NCBI GenBank assembly: GCA_017430085.1
Contig: JAFRNR010000002.1
Location: 43,336 to 107,335 of the forward strand
DNA: 64,000 nucleotides
DNA from: Lachnospiraceae bacterium
GTDB lineage: Bacteria; Bacillota; Clostridia; Lachnospirales; Lachnospiraceae
Direction: 5' to 3'
The notes under the pieces were generated by a model that was given only the letters and a program-made list of their open reading frames with translations, had not been told where the DNA came from and ran no database searches. A program made the translations under genes and the position numbers. Positions 50,872 to 59,916 of this stretch are shown here, one piece after another. Position 1 is the first letter of the stretch, and the number at the start of each line of letters is the position of its first letter.

Positions 50872-51849
50872 ATGCAAACTGACGTCCGTCCCGCCTCCAT
50901 GCCCCGCATCAACACCCCGGCCCTCGCCGAAGCCTTCATCGAAGAACAGCTCACCGCCATCCGCGCCCAGGTCGGGGACGGCAAAGTCCTCCTCGCCCTC
51001 TCCGGCGGCGTGGACTCCTCCGTCGTCGCCGCCCTCCTGATCCGCGCCATCGGTCAGCAGCTGGTCTGTGTCCACGTCAACCACGGCCTGCTCCGCAAAG
51101 GCGAGCCCGAACAGGTCATCCGCGTCTTCGGCGAAGAACTGGGCGCCAACCTGATCTACGTCGACGCCATCGACCGCTTCCTGGACAAGTTGGCCGGCGT
51201 GGCCGACCCGGAAGAGAAGCGCAAGATCATCGGCGCCGAATTCATCGACGTCTTCGCGGAAGAAGCCGCTAAACTGGAAGGCATCCGCTTCCTGGCCCAG
51301 GGCACGATCTACCCCGACATCCTGGAATCCGTCGCCGGCATCAAGGCCCACCACAACGTGGGCGGCCTCCCCGAGCGCCTCGGCTTTGAACTCGTCGAGC
51401 CCGTGAAGCTCCTCTACAAGGACGAAGTCCGCGTAGTCGGCAAAGCCCTCGGCCTGCCCGACTCCATGGTCTACCGCCAGCCCTTCCCCGGCCCCGGCCT
51501 GGGTGTGCGCTGCACCGGCGCCATCACCCGCGACCGCCTGGAAGCCCTCCGCGCCGCCGACGCCATCGTCCGCGAAGAAATCGAAACCCTCCCGGAACTC
51601 CCCTGGCAGTACTTCTGCGTCGTCCCCGACTTCAAGACCACCGGCATCCGCGACGGCAAGCGCACCTTCGACTGGCCCTGCATCGTCCGCGCCATCAACA
51701 CCGTCGACGTCGTCGAAGTCACCCCCGTCCACCTCCCCTACGACCTGATCGACCGCCTGGCCGCCCGCATCCCCGCGGAAGTCCCCGGGATCTCAAGAGT
51801 TTTGGTGGACTTCACGCCGAAGCCGCCGGCGACGGTGGAGTGGGAATAA
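50872..51849 (+). CDS. guaA: GMP synthase, ATP-pyrophosphatase subunit without glutaminase domain
   Basis: A 325-residue protein that aminates XMP to GMP. It has the N-type PP-loop LLALSGGVDSSVVAALL, VHVNHGLLRKGEPEQV, LAQGTIYPDILES, HHNVGGLP and RQPFPGPGLGVRCTGAIT, and the C-terminal dimerisation domain ending in PPATVEWE. The usual N-terminal glutamine amidotransferase domain (about 190 residues) is absent, and no gene for it lies in the window. It may use a separate amidotransferase, as in archaea, or free ammonia. AAAGGAG is 5 nt before the ATG, so this start is sound. Confidence 0.93.
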   Translation: MQTDVRPASMPRINTPALAEAFIEEQLTAIRAQVGDGKVLLALSGGVDSSVVAALLIRAIGQQLVCVHVNHGLLRKGEPEQVIRVFGEELGANLIYVDAIDRFLDKLAGVADPEEKRKIIGAEFIDVFAEEAAKLEGIRFLAQGTIYPDILESVAGIKAHHNVGGLPERLGFELVEPVKLLYKDEVRVVGKALGLPDSMVYRQPFPGPGLGVRCTGAITRDRLEALRAADAIVREEIETLPELPWQYFCVVPDFKTTGIRDGKRTFDWPCIVRAINTVDVVEVTPVHLPYDLIDRLAARIPAEVPGISRVLVDFTPKPPATVEWE

Positions 51850-51997
51850 GACACAAGATTCAAAAAAACCAGTGTTTTCAACGCTTATCGGCTTTGCCGG
51901 AGTTCCTTTGATAGCAATTTGATAACAGTTGTATGATTACCCTTTGTTCTTCATTTCAAGGGGTTTAGGGGTAAAAGAGTTATTCTAAACGTTTTGA

Positions 51998-52034
51998 AAG
52001 CCCTTCGCTGCGGGTATGCAGCGAAGGGCTTTTT
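51998..52034 (+). terminator. Strong terminator downstream of guaA
   Basis: AAGCCCTTCGCTGC (51998-52011), loop GGGTAT, GCAGCGAAGGGCTT (52018-52031), then TTT. It lies about 150 nt after the gene. Between 51850 and 51997 I see no gene, only GATAGCAATTTGATAACAG at 51911-51929, similar to motifs near 59860 and 61790. Confidence 0.85.
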
Positions 52035-52314
52035 GTGTTGTTGGAGTGATATTGATCATATTGGGCTGGGGCGAAAAAATGACAGTGGGTGTATGAAAGT
52101 CACATATGGGTAGGAGAGAGACGTGACCAATAAAATCACTTGGCTGATGCGCAGATTTTTTTTTAACGAGTAGCATGCCATATCTGCTGGCAAGCTATTT
52201 TGGTAAAAATCTCACTACAAATACAGACGGTATATGGTATAATAAAATAAACGGTTATATTGTACGTAATATGCATCGGTAGTATCAAGAAGTTTGTGTA
52301 AACCTCTGTGACCA

Positions 52315-52458
52315 TCATTGACTGAACATCTCCAACAGTTCTGCCTGGGCGACCTGGAATCCTTTGTGGATCCGCATCGAAAAGCGCCGGTTGTAGTCCA
52401 TACAGTAGCTGCAGACGTACCGCTCCAGGGCATCCTCGTTATAAGGTATTGATCCGGT
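52315..52458 (-). pseudogene. Remnant coding fragment, unrecognised
   Basis: On the minus strand a frame of 47 codons, closed at both ends, reads PYNEDALERYVCSYCMDYNR and RFSMRIHKGFQVAQAELLEM. The composition looks like real protein, but there is no start codon with a ribosome site, so it is probably the 3' end of a lost gene. I do not recognise the family. It lies just after the lipase stop; the rest of 52035-52468 is AT-rich without a gene, apart from an isolated TGGTATAAT at about 52233. Confidence 0.35.
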
Positions 52459-52468
52459 TCATGATATA

Positions 52469-54670
52469 TTACTCATGATTTGAGTTCCGCTTTAGAAGAA
52501 CGATCACGGAACACAAAATACCGCCGGCCGCTAAAAGCGCCGCAATGATCACCACCGCCCAAGGAATGCCGTTTTGATGTTCAACCATCTCGACGATCAC
52601 TGTTTCCATTAGAGCAGGAGATGTTTGTGAAGTACTTGTTTCCTCAATTTCGTTCTGCCGTGTTTTTTTGATCAACTCAATTTCATTGATGCTCCTTTCA
52701 TCGATCTGCAGATCAAACACAGTTTCTTTATTGACGGTCACTTCGTCAAACTGCTTTTCTTCGATCACCTCATCCGTATACGGGTCGATTTTTTTGCACG
52801 CAACATTCATGACCCCGTCCCCGGTTCCGATGATCTCAATGCTGAAATTCACACCGGGAGGGGCAAGGATCTCTTTATTCTCTCCGTCCGTTATAACTAA
52901 TACCTTTGTTTCTTCTTTGTGGTGAACTTCTTCTCCTGACGTTTGCGCCATCAGTTCGCCGTCCTGATCGTAAACACAAATATCTACGGGGCAATGGATG
53001 CTCGTTAGCGTGTAGGGGTTCTCTGCACCGTCCCCCATATTGTCCGGAGTATCACAAAGCAGGAAGGCGAAATATGTTGCCGGATCGTGTTCATCCACAA
53101 TATTCTGGCAATGCCAGCCCTCTTCTTTATATACGGCAGCATAGTAATCTCTGTACTTCAAATCAGCAGAATCGTAGAACCATTCGTGTCCGTATTTGCC
53201 ATATATCAGGGGGAGTTTTGGTACCGCATCACGGGAATTAATTATATTATGCACGTTTTTAAATGGTCTGCTGTGAAAAGCACCAATAAATGCATTGGCA
53301 GCAGCGAATGTATAGATAAAGCAATTGTCATCTGTTAAAGTATAGTTTTCTGCAAAAGGAGCCAGGCTCTGTGCAACAGCGCCTCCCAGGCTGTGTCCCG
53401 TGATATAAAGGATTGTATTGCTCTTGTCACAGCCGAGAGTTTCTATATACTTTTTCAGTAATAAATTGATTGACTCCGTAGAAGGTCTGAACCCGTCTGA
53501 CTGCGATCTGAGATCACTTATCAGGTCATCCAGGTCCTGATTAAGGTTCGTTCCTCTTATTACGACCAGGACAATCTGCTTATCCTGACCGTCCAATGTC
53601 AAGTGTTTGTGGGCTAAGGCAAATCCGGGCCTTGTGGATGTAGACTCCCATACATAATAGACATCCTTAAAGCCAAAAGTGTTTTCCAACAGATCCTGAA
53701 AGGTTTCTTCCGTATGGATCCTTTGACTCAGAGCAAGAGAAGCCATAGCCAGATTGTGATTGTATTCCGTGGCAGAGTGAGCAAAGTATTCCCATGACCA
53801 ATTGATGTCGATCGTGGCTTCTGCACCGTTGCTCCAGCGAAAATCAATACTTTTTATCTCTTCGGGATACGCTTCTTCATTGTCAAGTGAGACCCATATT
53901 GCGGGGCGAACAGATACAAATCCATAAGGTTTGTAATCAAGTCCGCTAATCTGTTTAAAGTAACCCCGCATTTCAATTTTGCCACTGACGCGGACAAATG
54001 CTGCTTTCCAATAGTAATCTCCAGGCGATCGAAGCCACCAACTGCACGATCCAATTTCGCTGATTTTACAACGTGCATCGATTGCATGCTGTGTCGGATA
54101 ACAAACTCTTTCCTCATCGGAGTCCCAGTATGTTTCAGCTTCTTCAATACTTAATAAAAAGACCTTGTCTTCTGTATCGTTTCCGCCTGCTGTACCATAT
54201 TCGGGATTGTCATTATTTCGGATCTTTGTCAACTGAATGCTCAGTTTTTCTTCAGTGTTAAAAGCCGATTCATAAAACTTACCATTCAGCCAATGTCGAA
54301 GCCAACATGTTTCCCAGGTTGCATTATAATCAAAGCTTTCGTAGTCTTCGGCATCTATTGCATAGCGACTGATCATTAATGCCTTTCCTTCATTAACCTC
54401 CAACACCAGCCATTCGATAGTTTCTTCATAATAGTCCCCGAATCTTACAAAATCTCCCGGTTGAATAGATGCAGATAAATGATCCCATACTTTATTTGAT
54501 TCCGACCCCGTGTCCCTGTCAGATAGTGATGTCTGTGAATCGGAAGAGTCTTCCGCAGCCTTAACCTGAAATCCGAATGAACAACTGATAATGAGCGAAA
54601 TAAAAACTGTCAGGATTATTATTCTTCTGTTCACTGTTTTTTCGTCCTTAAATATATTATTGATTGCCAT
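52469..54670 (-). CDS. Surface lipase (class 3) with N-terminal DUF6273-like domain and C-terminal membrane anchor
   Basis: A 733-residue exported protein. Signal about 1-40 (IIILTVFISLIISCSFGFQVKA). About 65-275 is DUF6273-like (IQPGDFVRFGDYYEETIEWL, SCSWWLRSPG, FVSVRPAIWVS). About 290-560 is a class 3 lipase: VVIRGTN, YITGHSLGGAVAQ with nucleophile Ser427, NSRDAVPKL for the Asp, and DEHDPATYF for the likely His. About 575-680 is an unrecognised beta region. The end, VEHQNGIPWAVVIIAALLAA followed by KRNSNHE, is a membrane anchor nearly identical to that of the lipase at 12231. The gene is AT-rich compared with the core genome. Confidence 0.8.
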   Translation of the reverse strand: MAINNIFKDEKTVNRRIIILTVFISLIISCSFGFQVKAAEDSSDSQTSLSDRDTGSESNKVWDHLSASIQPGDFVRFGDYYEETIEWLVLEVNEGKALMISRYAIDAEDYESFDYNATWETCWLRHWLNGKFYESAFNTEEKLSIQLTKIRNNDNPEYGTAGGNDTEDKVFLLSIEEAETYWDSDEERVCYPTQHAIDARCKISEIGSCSWWLRSPGDYYWKAAFVRVSGKIEMRGYFKQISGLDYKPYGFVSVRPAIWVSLDNEEAYPEEIKSIDFRWSNGAEATIDINWSWEYFAHSATEYNHNLAMASLALSQRIHTEETFQDLLENTFGFKDVYYVWESTSTRPGFALAHKHLTLDGQDKQIVLVVIRGTNLNQDLDDLISDLRSQSDGFRPSTESINLLLKKYIETLGCDKSNTILYITGHSLGGAVAQSLAPFAENYTLTDDNCFIYTFAAANAFIGAFHSRPFKNVHNIINSRDAVPKLPLIYGKYGHEWFYDSADLKYRDYYAAVYKEEGWHCQNIVDEHDPATYFAFLLCDTPDNMGDGAENPYTLTSIHCPVDICVYDQDGELMAQTSGEEVHHKEETKVLVITDGENKEILAPPGVNFSIEIIGTGDGVMNVACKKIDPYTDEVIEEKQFDEVTVNKETVFDLQIDERSINEIELIKKTRQNEIEETSTSQTSPALMETVIVEMVEHQNGIPWAVVIIAALLAAGGILCSVIVLLKRNSNHE

Positions 54671-54740
54671 GTGTCCTATTGAATAAGTACTAATGAGAAC
54701 TGCTATAAAAAGCGCCTGGACCAGTAGCCGTTTTGTAGTG

Positions 54741-54769
54741 ATTTTATGTCATGTTGTTAGATTTATCAA
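54741..54769 (-). promoter_or_regulatory. Promoter of the DUF6273-lipase gene
   Basis: Minus strand TTGATA (54769-54764), a 17-nt spacer and TAAAAT (54746-54741), about 70 nt before the ATG. The rest of 54770-54993 shows no gene. Confidence 0.55.
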
Positions 54770-54993
54770 GTGACGGACGTCATGGATGGTCTCCTTGAAC
54801 ATGTTTTATTGTCCAATTTGTTTCATTCCAATAATATTAAAAAAAGGTCAGAAATACAACAAGAATGTAGACGCTGCAGTGTGAACGGTTTAGGCTTGTG
54901 ACAGATGTGAGGTGACAGAAAATTCTTGTCCGCCGTTTTGAAGGTCTTTGTCCTTTTTTCATCCCCAAACGGCCCTTCGCCCGCCCTGCCGTC

Positions 54994-55023
54994 TTGACTT
55001 CCGGTGCCGCCGCGTTGTATCCT
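54994..55023 (+). promoter_or_regulatory. Promoter of the ABC ATPase fragment
   Basis: TTGACT (54994-54999), an 18-nt spacer and TATCCT (55018-55023), about 48 nt before the ATG. Confidence 0.4.
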
Positions 55024-55071
55024 AAATAAGAATTATCACCGTCACAAATCAAAAGAGGGAGATAAGTCCAT

Positions 55072-55614
55072 ATGGAATATATCCTGGAAACCCACGGCCT
55101 CACCAAGATCTACGGTCAGAAAGCCGCCGCAAAGAACGTGGACCTGCACATGAAGGAAGGGCAGATCTATGGCCTGATCGGCCGGAACGGCGCCGGGAAG
55201 ACAACGGTCATGCGGATGATCAGCGGCCTGGCCCGGCCGACGAGCGGCAGCTATTCCCTGTTCGGCAAGACCGGACCGGAAATGCGGAAAATGCTCAAGA
55301 ACGTGGGCGTGCTGATTGAGCATCCCGGCCTGTATCCGAAGCTTTCGGCGTACGAAAACCTGAAGATCAAATGCATCGGCATGGGCGTCAAACCGGACGG
55401 CGTCGTGGAGGAACTGCTCCGCACCGTCGGGCTGGAAAACACGGACCGGAAGAAAGGGGCCGCGTCCTATTCGCTGGGCATGCGGCAACGGCTGGGCATC
55501 GCCCTGGCGCTCGTGGGCGATCCGAAAATGATCGTCCTGGACGAACCCATCAACGGACTGGATCCGCAGGGGATCGCCGAGGTGCGCGAGATGCGAATTG
55601 AGGGAGGCGTTTGA
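55072..55614 (+). pseudogene. Truncated ABC transporter ATP-binding protein (BcrA/lantibiotic-export type)
   Basis: The 180-residue frame begins as a normal ABC ATPase: YILETHGLTKIYGQKAAAKN, Walker A GLIGRNGAGKTT, signature YSLGMRQRLGIALA, and Walker B MIVLDEPINGLDP. It breaks off at GIAEVREM, before the H-loop (normally SSH) and the C-terminal domain of the roughly 300-residue family. The last residues RIEGGV are foreign. In another frame the following bases read LREAFERLIDELFPRV and then a stop, which looks like the tail of a different gene, so a deletion joined two genes near 55595. No permease gene follows. The 5' end has a good promoter and RBS. Confidence 0.75.
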
Positions 55615-55676
55615 AAGACTGATTGACGAACTGTTCCCAAGAGTATAGCTGTCTGTAACAGTCTTTTAACCGTGGC

Positions 55677-55705
55677 TTGATTGCCCGTAAATAGTTTGAT
55701 ATGAT
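55677..55705 (+). promoter_or_regulatory. Promoter of the 1175-residue LRR gene
   Basis: TTGATT (55677-55682), a 17-nt spacer and TATGAT (55700-55705), about 87 nt before the ATG. Confidence 0.5.
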
Positions 55706-55791
55706 GTAAATATGCTTATATCGATTCAATATTGATCGGGTTTATTCTCTGAACATAACGAGATTGGCGGCAGCTGAAAAGGAGGTGTGCC

Positions 55792-58700
55792 ATGAGGAGA
55801 AGAGCATTATGCAAAGTGTTTTTTCTGTTCTTCGCGGTGGCGTTGAGTCTGTTGGTCTTTGTGGGACCGCAGAAGGCGATGGCGTCGAATGACACTCAGG
55901 TATATTTATATATTAACGGTTATTATCTGAGCGATACCTACGGCCTGTATTATGTGTGTACGAGTGATACCGAGGGTTACGTTACCACCGACTCGTCCGT
56001 CGACTGGAACGCCCGGTATATTCCGTCGTCAGGTCGGCTGATCCTGCGCAATTATCGGGGGAGCAAAATCGTATGCCTTCCGGCCCACACCAAGGATAAT
56101 TTTGAAATTATGCTGCAAGGTGACAATGTCATCACCGTAAATTCATCGAGCTCTGAAGATACTGTCGGCATCCAGGTCTCTTCCAATAACGTAAAAACGT
56201 TGATCTACGGCAATAATAATGATACGCTGACAATCAACGTCTATAATACTATAGCGCCGTGCTATGGCATCAGATGCTGCGCGTCGGGCAGCAGCGACGA
56301 AGGCGTTTACGTGCAGGGGACAGCCAATGTAAAGATCACGGCGGCCGGTAAATGCGGGTTCGGCATCTGGGCTGGCGGGACCGTGGGCGTACTGGAACAA
56401 GCCAGCGTGGATATTACGGCAAAGTATAACGAAAATGCGTCGAGCGATTTCAACGCGGCGGTTTACTCGAAAACGGGCAACCTGGACTTCAGCACCACAG
56501 GGAGCGTCAGCATCGAGAGCGTGGCCCGGGATGCGTATCAGCACAGCGGTTACGGCTATGCTTTCTACAGCGGCAGCGATTCGGGCCGTTTGAACTGCTC
56601 TCCCAAGAATTTCCCGTATGTTTCCCTTTCCGCGGTGGGTTATCATGCGAAGGTCAGCAACCGGTCGACCGTTTTGGACAGCACGTACTATAACCTGGAG
56701 AAGACCGTGAAGCAGACCGGCGTCACCGAAGGACTGCTGCTGCAGTATACCACCTCGGATTCGATCCCCATCGCCGGCGCCATCTTCCCGGATCCCTCGT
56801 TCCGCTCATACGTAAGGAACAAATACGATACGAACAGTGACGGGAAGTTTTCCGAATCAGAGCGTCTGTATATCAAAACGATCACGGTGGGAGATGATAC
56901 AGACAGCCTCCTGTATAATGATGCCTACAGTCTGGTGGGGATCGAGAGATTCACAAACCTCACGAAACTGACCTGGGATCCGGATGCCAACGATCTGGGA
57001 GCCGCGCTCGGCAACCTGCTCGAACTGGACCTGTGTTCCAATAAAGAACTGAAGTCGGTCACCGTGCGGAATACACGCCTGCGGGAACTGTATATCAGCG
57101 ATCTGACAAAACTGACCTGGCTGGACTGCTCGAAAAACGCGCTTCACGGACCGACTCTCTCCGGCCTAACAGCGCTGACAGACCTGCTGTTGTACGACAA
57201 TCTGCTCACGAATATCGACGTGTCTGCCATTCCGAATCTGAGCTATCTAGATGTTGGGGGAAACGTGCTGCAGACCCTGGATGTGAGCGGGAACACTCAA
57301 CTGCAGTTCCTGTACTGTGAAAATAACAACCTGGGATCGCTTGATATCAGTACGTGCCCTGCTTTAACCTGTCTGGCGTGCGAGTATAACCAATTGACGG
57401 AACTTGACATTTCTATGTGCCCGATACTGGTACAATCATTCACTATAGGTGATTATTATGATGAAGGTTCTGTTCAGAGATGGATATACGTTAATGATGA
57501 AATAAACGCTGAATTAAGTTGTGATAAATCTGTACTTATCCAAATTGAAGCACCAGACTCCATCGCCGTTGATAGCATCAACTTCCCTGACGAGATATTC
57601 CGAAATTTTGTTCAGGAGACGTTTGATAAGAACGGGGATTGGCGCTTGAGCCGGGCAGAAATAGAGGCGATTGAAGAGATAAATGTTGACTCCAAATCTA
57701 TTGGATCGCTGACAGGAATAGAGTACTTCTATGCATTACAAAGACTGCATTGCGCATCGAACCAAATTACATCCATAGATCTGAGTGGCTGTCCTTCTCT
57801 GACTGAATTAGATTGTTGTAATAATCAGCTGACGATTCTAGATGTGAGTATGCTTTCAAATCTAACGCAGTTAAATTGCGCCAATAATCAACTGACTGAA
57901 TTAGATTTAAGTGGGTGCCCTGATTTGACTGGGCTGTTCTGTGGAACAAATCAGTTACCTACTCTGGATTTAAGTAAGTGTCCGGAATTAATAGAATTGA
58001 ATTGTGATAGCAACCAGCTCACAGAACTTGATGTGAGTGGCTGCCCTGGTTTAAGAATGCTTAAATGTCAAGACAATCAATTACTTGAACTGGATATTAT
58101 TAAGTGCTATTTCCTTCGGTCTGTATTCGCTAATGGAGAGTATCACGATTACGGTACTTATCACGAGTGGGTTATTGTTATAGATGAGTTTACGTCTTGG
58201 CTATGGTGCGATAAGAACGTAGATATTATTCCAGAGCCAATAACTCAATATACAGTTTCTTTCGTTAACTATGATGGCACTATTCTCCAAACTGGCCATT
58301 GTAAAGCTGGTGACCTTCCCGTTTACGAAGGCGAGACCCCCGTCAAGGAAGACGAATTGTTCCACATTTACACTTTCTGTGGCTGGGATCCGGAAATCAC
58401 AGCAGTTACCGGCGATGTGGTCTATACTGCACAGTTTGAAGACGTGCTGTACGCACAGATCACCGGCATGTCCCTGGCTCTGGAAGGAAAACTCGGCATT
58501 ATCTTTTGGATGAGGGCACCGGAAGAAGCTGCCACTGCTGTAATTACCTTTAACGGAAATGAGGTCTCTTACGAACTAGATCGGACTTCCAGTTTATTTA
58601 AACCTACTTCCGAACAGTTCCGCCTGCCGTACAGCAATGTGGCGATGAAAGAGGTTATGGATCCCGCTACGATCCGTGTCTACGATGCGGATGGCGAACA

Positions 58701-59319
58701 GCTTGCCCTGGTTCACAACTCCAAGGGCCTGCTAGAGGGCGGTGAATGGTCCTTCCGTGTGGCTGACTGGGCTTATACAATTCTGGAAACCAGCGACAAC
58801 ATCAACTCCATCGGTATGGCGAAAGCGCTCTTGAATCTGGGCAATGCGGCACAGAACTACTTTAATTACAATATGGAGAATCCCGCAAACCCCGATGCCT
58901 ACCTGAGAGAAGCGACCAACGCTGTTGTGCCAGATCCCGCGCTGGATCCTGTGATCCCGGCTGGCGCTAAAGAGAAGCTCGGCTACAAGTATGTCAGGCT
59001 AAATATGGAAGGAGACACCGAAATCCGGATATGCTTCTCCAAAAAAGTAACAGCAAAGATAGGGACGAAGCCCCTGAATGTTGTGAAGAAAGGTAATGAG
59101 TGGTATGTCAGTATTCCAGGGATTGCCGGAATCAATCTTGATGTGATGAATTCCGTTAAAGTGACTTACAACAACAAGACGCTGACATTCAAGTACAGTG
59201 TCCTCAGCTTTGCGAACCGTGTCATTGCAACCAGTACGGATGAATCGTTTGTCTATCTGGCTAAGGCATTGTACCTGTACAATGAGGCGGCTGAGGTATA
59301 TTTTGACAAAGTAGATTGA
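55792..59319 (+). CDS. Large secreted protein with beta-helix-like N-terminus and two LRR modules
   Basis: A 1175-residue exported protein. Signal about 1-31 (KAMA-S). About 32-330 is beta-rich and may form a beta-helix (ITVNSSSSEDTVGIQVSSNN). About 335-365 is an N-cap with FPDPSFRSYVRNKYDTNSDG, followed by irregular LRRs. About 593-630 is a second N-cap, NFPDEIFRNFVQETFDKNGD, then regular LRRs (LTELDLSGCPDLTGLFCGTN) to about 790. About 820-890 is an InlB-like repeat (GTILQTGHC...). The last 280 residues are a beta/alpha region not recognised (ITGMSLALEGKLGIIFWM). The Ig-like repeats of the 30881 family are absent. The second LRR module is strikingly AT-rich. AAAGGAGGT precedes the ATG. Confidence 0.78.
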   Translation: MRRRALCKVFFLFFAVALSLLVFVGPQKAMASNDTQVYLYINGYYLSDTYGLYYVCTSDTEGYVTTDSSVDWNARYIPSSGRLILRNYRGSKIVCLPAHTKDNFEIMLQGDNVITVNSSSSEDTVGIQVSSNNVKTLIYGNNNDTLTINVYNTIAPCYGIRCCASGSSDEGVYVQGTANVKITAAGKCGFGIWAGGTVGVLEQASVDITAKYNENASSDFNAAVYSKTGNLDFSTTGSVSIESVARDAYQHSGYGYAFYSGSDSGRLNCSPKNFPYVSLSAVGYHAKVSNRSTVLDSTYYNLEKTVKQTGVTEGLLLQYTTSDSIPIAGAIFPDPSFRSYVRNKYDTNSDGKFSESERLYIKTITVGDDTDSLLYNDAYSLVGIERFTNLTKLTWDPDANDLGAALGNLLELDLCSNKELKSVTVRNTRLRELYISDLTKLTWLDCSKNALHGPTLSGLTALTDLLLYDNLLTNIDVSAIPNLSYLDVGGNVLQTLDVSGNTQLQFLYCENNNLGSLDISTCPALTCLACEYNQLTELDISMCPILVQSFTIGDYYDEGSVQRWIYVNDEINAELSCDKSVLIQIEAPDSIAVDSINFPDEIFRNFVQETFDKNGDWRLSRAEIEAIEEINVDSKSIGSLTGIEYFYALQRLHCASNQITSIDLSGCPSLTELDCCNNQLTILDVSMLSNLTQLNCANNQLTELDLSGCPDLTGLFCGTNQLPTLDLSKCPELIELNCDSNQLTELDVSGCPGLRMLKCQDNQLLELDIIKCYFLRSVFANGEYHDYGTYHEWVIVIDEFTSWLWCDKNVDIIPEPITQYTVSFVNYDGTILQTGHCKAGDLPVYEGETPVKEDELFHIYTFCGWDPEITAVTGDVVYTAQFEDVLYAQITGMSLALEGKLGIIFWMRAPEEAATAVITFNGNEVSYELDRTSSLFKPTSEQFRLPYSNVAMKEVMDPATIRVYDADGEQLALVHNSKGLLEGGEWSFRVADWAYTILETSDNINSIGMAKALLNLGNAAQNYFNYNMENPANPDAYLREATNAVVPDPALDPVIPAGAKEKLGYKYVRLNMEGDTEIRICFSKKVTAKIGTKPLNVVKKGNEWYVSIPGIAGINLDVMNSVKVTYNNKTLTFKYSVLSFANRVIATSTDESFVYLAKALYLYNEAAEVYFDKVD

Positions 59320-59359
59320 GTTCAGCTTGTTCAATGTTGGCACTGTAATGGATTTTTAA

Positions 59360-59382
59360 GTAAACCCTGTTGAATAACGAGG
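59360..59382 (+). repeat. Second copy of the GTAAACCCTGTTGAA element
   Basis: GTAAACCCTGTTGAATAACG, followed by AGG, matches 15632-15655 except at a few bases. Both copies lie directly downstream of large surface-protein genes. Confidence 0.6.
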
Positions 59383-59427
59383 CAAAATCTGCTATCCTTA
59401 CTTCGCAGGGCAAAACATACTATGTTA

Positions 59428-59760
59428 AGTGACACCCTCATTGATCCTGAAAATGACACTTTCGTTGAGCGTCTAACTCAGGAAAAACAGAGGAAATAAA
59501 ACAGAACATAGCAAGTCAAAGGCCCTGTGCTGCAACCCCTGCAGCCGGGGCTTTTTATATGCGGAAAGCCCTGAAGAAAACCACGTATTTTCAAAGTTTT
59601 TCGGGTTTTTTAAGAACGGGGAGATGACGGGAAAAAGCGGTCCGGCGCCGGGCCTTTGGCCTTCGGTTTTTAGAAGGAAAACGGAGGGATGACCGGCGGA
59701 GGCGCACGATCAAACAAAGTGTCATTTTTCGACGAAAAGACGATCAAGAGGGGTGTCACT
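59428..59760. mobile_element. IS21-like insertion element remnant, internally deleted
   Basis: The left end AGTGACACCCTCATTGATC (59428-59446), with an internal ATGACACTTTCG nearby, is matched in inverted orientation by the right end, AGTGACACCCCTCTTGATC on the minus strand from 59760, with an internal ATGACACTTTG. Multiple TGACA-containing repeats at each end are typical of IS21-family elements. The 333-bp interior has no istA/istB coding sequence, so this is a solo deletion derivative. Confidence 0.6.
59522..59556 (+). terminator. Terminator-like hairpin inside the IS remnant
   Basis: GCCC...CTGCA pairs with TGCAG...GGGC (59522-59551), followed by TTTTT. Confidence 0.55.
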
Positions 59761-59779
59761 GGACAACTTTTTGATTCGA

Positions 59780-59885
59780 AATGTGCTGAATTGTCCTTAA
59801 TATCGCAAAACCGCAGGCATTCTTCAGAGTGCCTGCGGTTTTGCGATATTAACATTGATAACAAAGTGATAACAGTTCGGCGGCT
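59780..59885. repeat. Hairpin element, copy 1, with GATAACA motifs
   Basis: GTGCTGAATTGTCCTTAA, then a perfect 21-bp stem with a 10-nt loop (59799-59819 with 59830-59850), then ATTGATAACAAAGTGATAAC and AGTTCGGC. The same layout recurs at 61938-62042 with a different stem sequence. Confidence 0.75.
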
Positions 59886-59916
59886 GGGAGGGATCCCCGC
59901 CATCTGTACACCTTTC

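Noticed and set aside
54837..55106. 89-codon minus-strand frame before the ABC fragment
   Set aside because: No RBS and no hydrophobic or domain pattern; it overlaps the promoter and start of the ABC gene.
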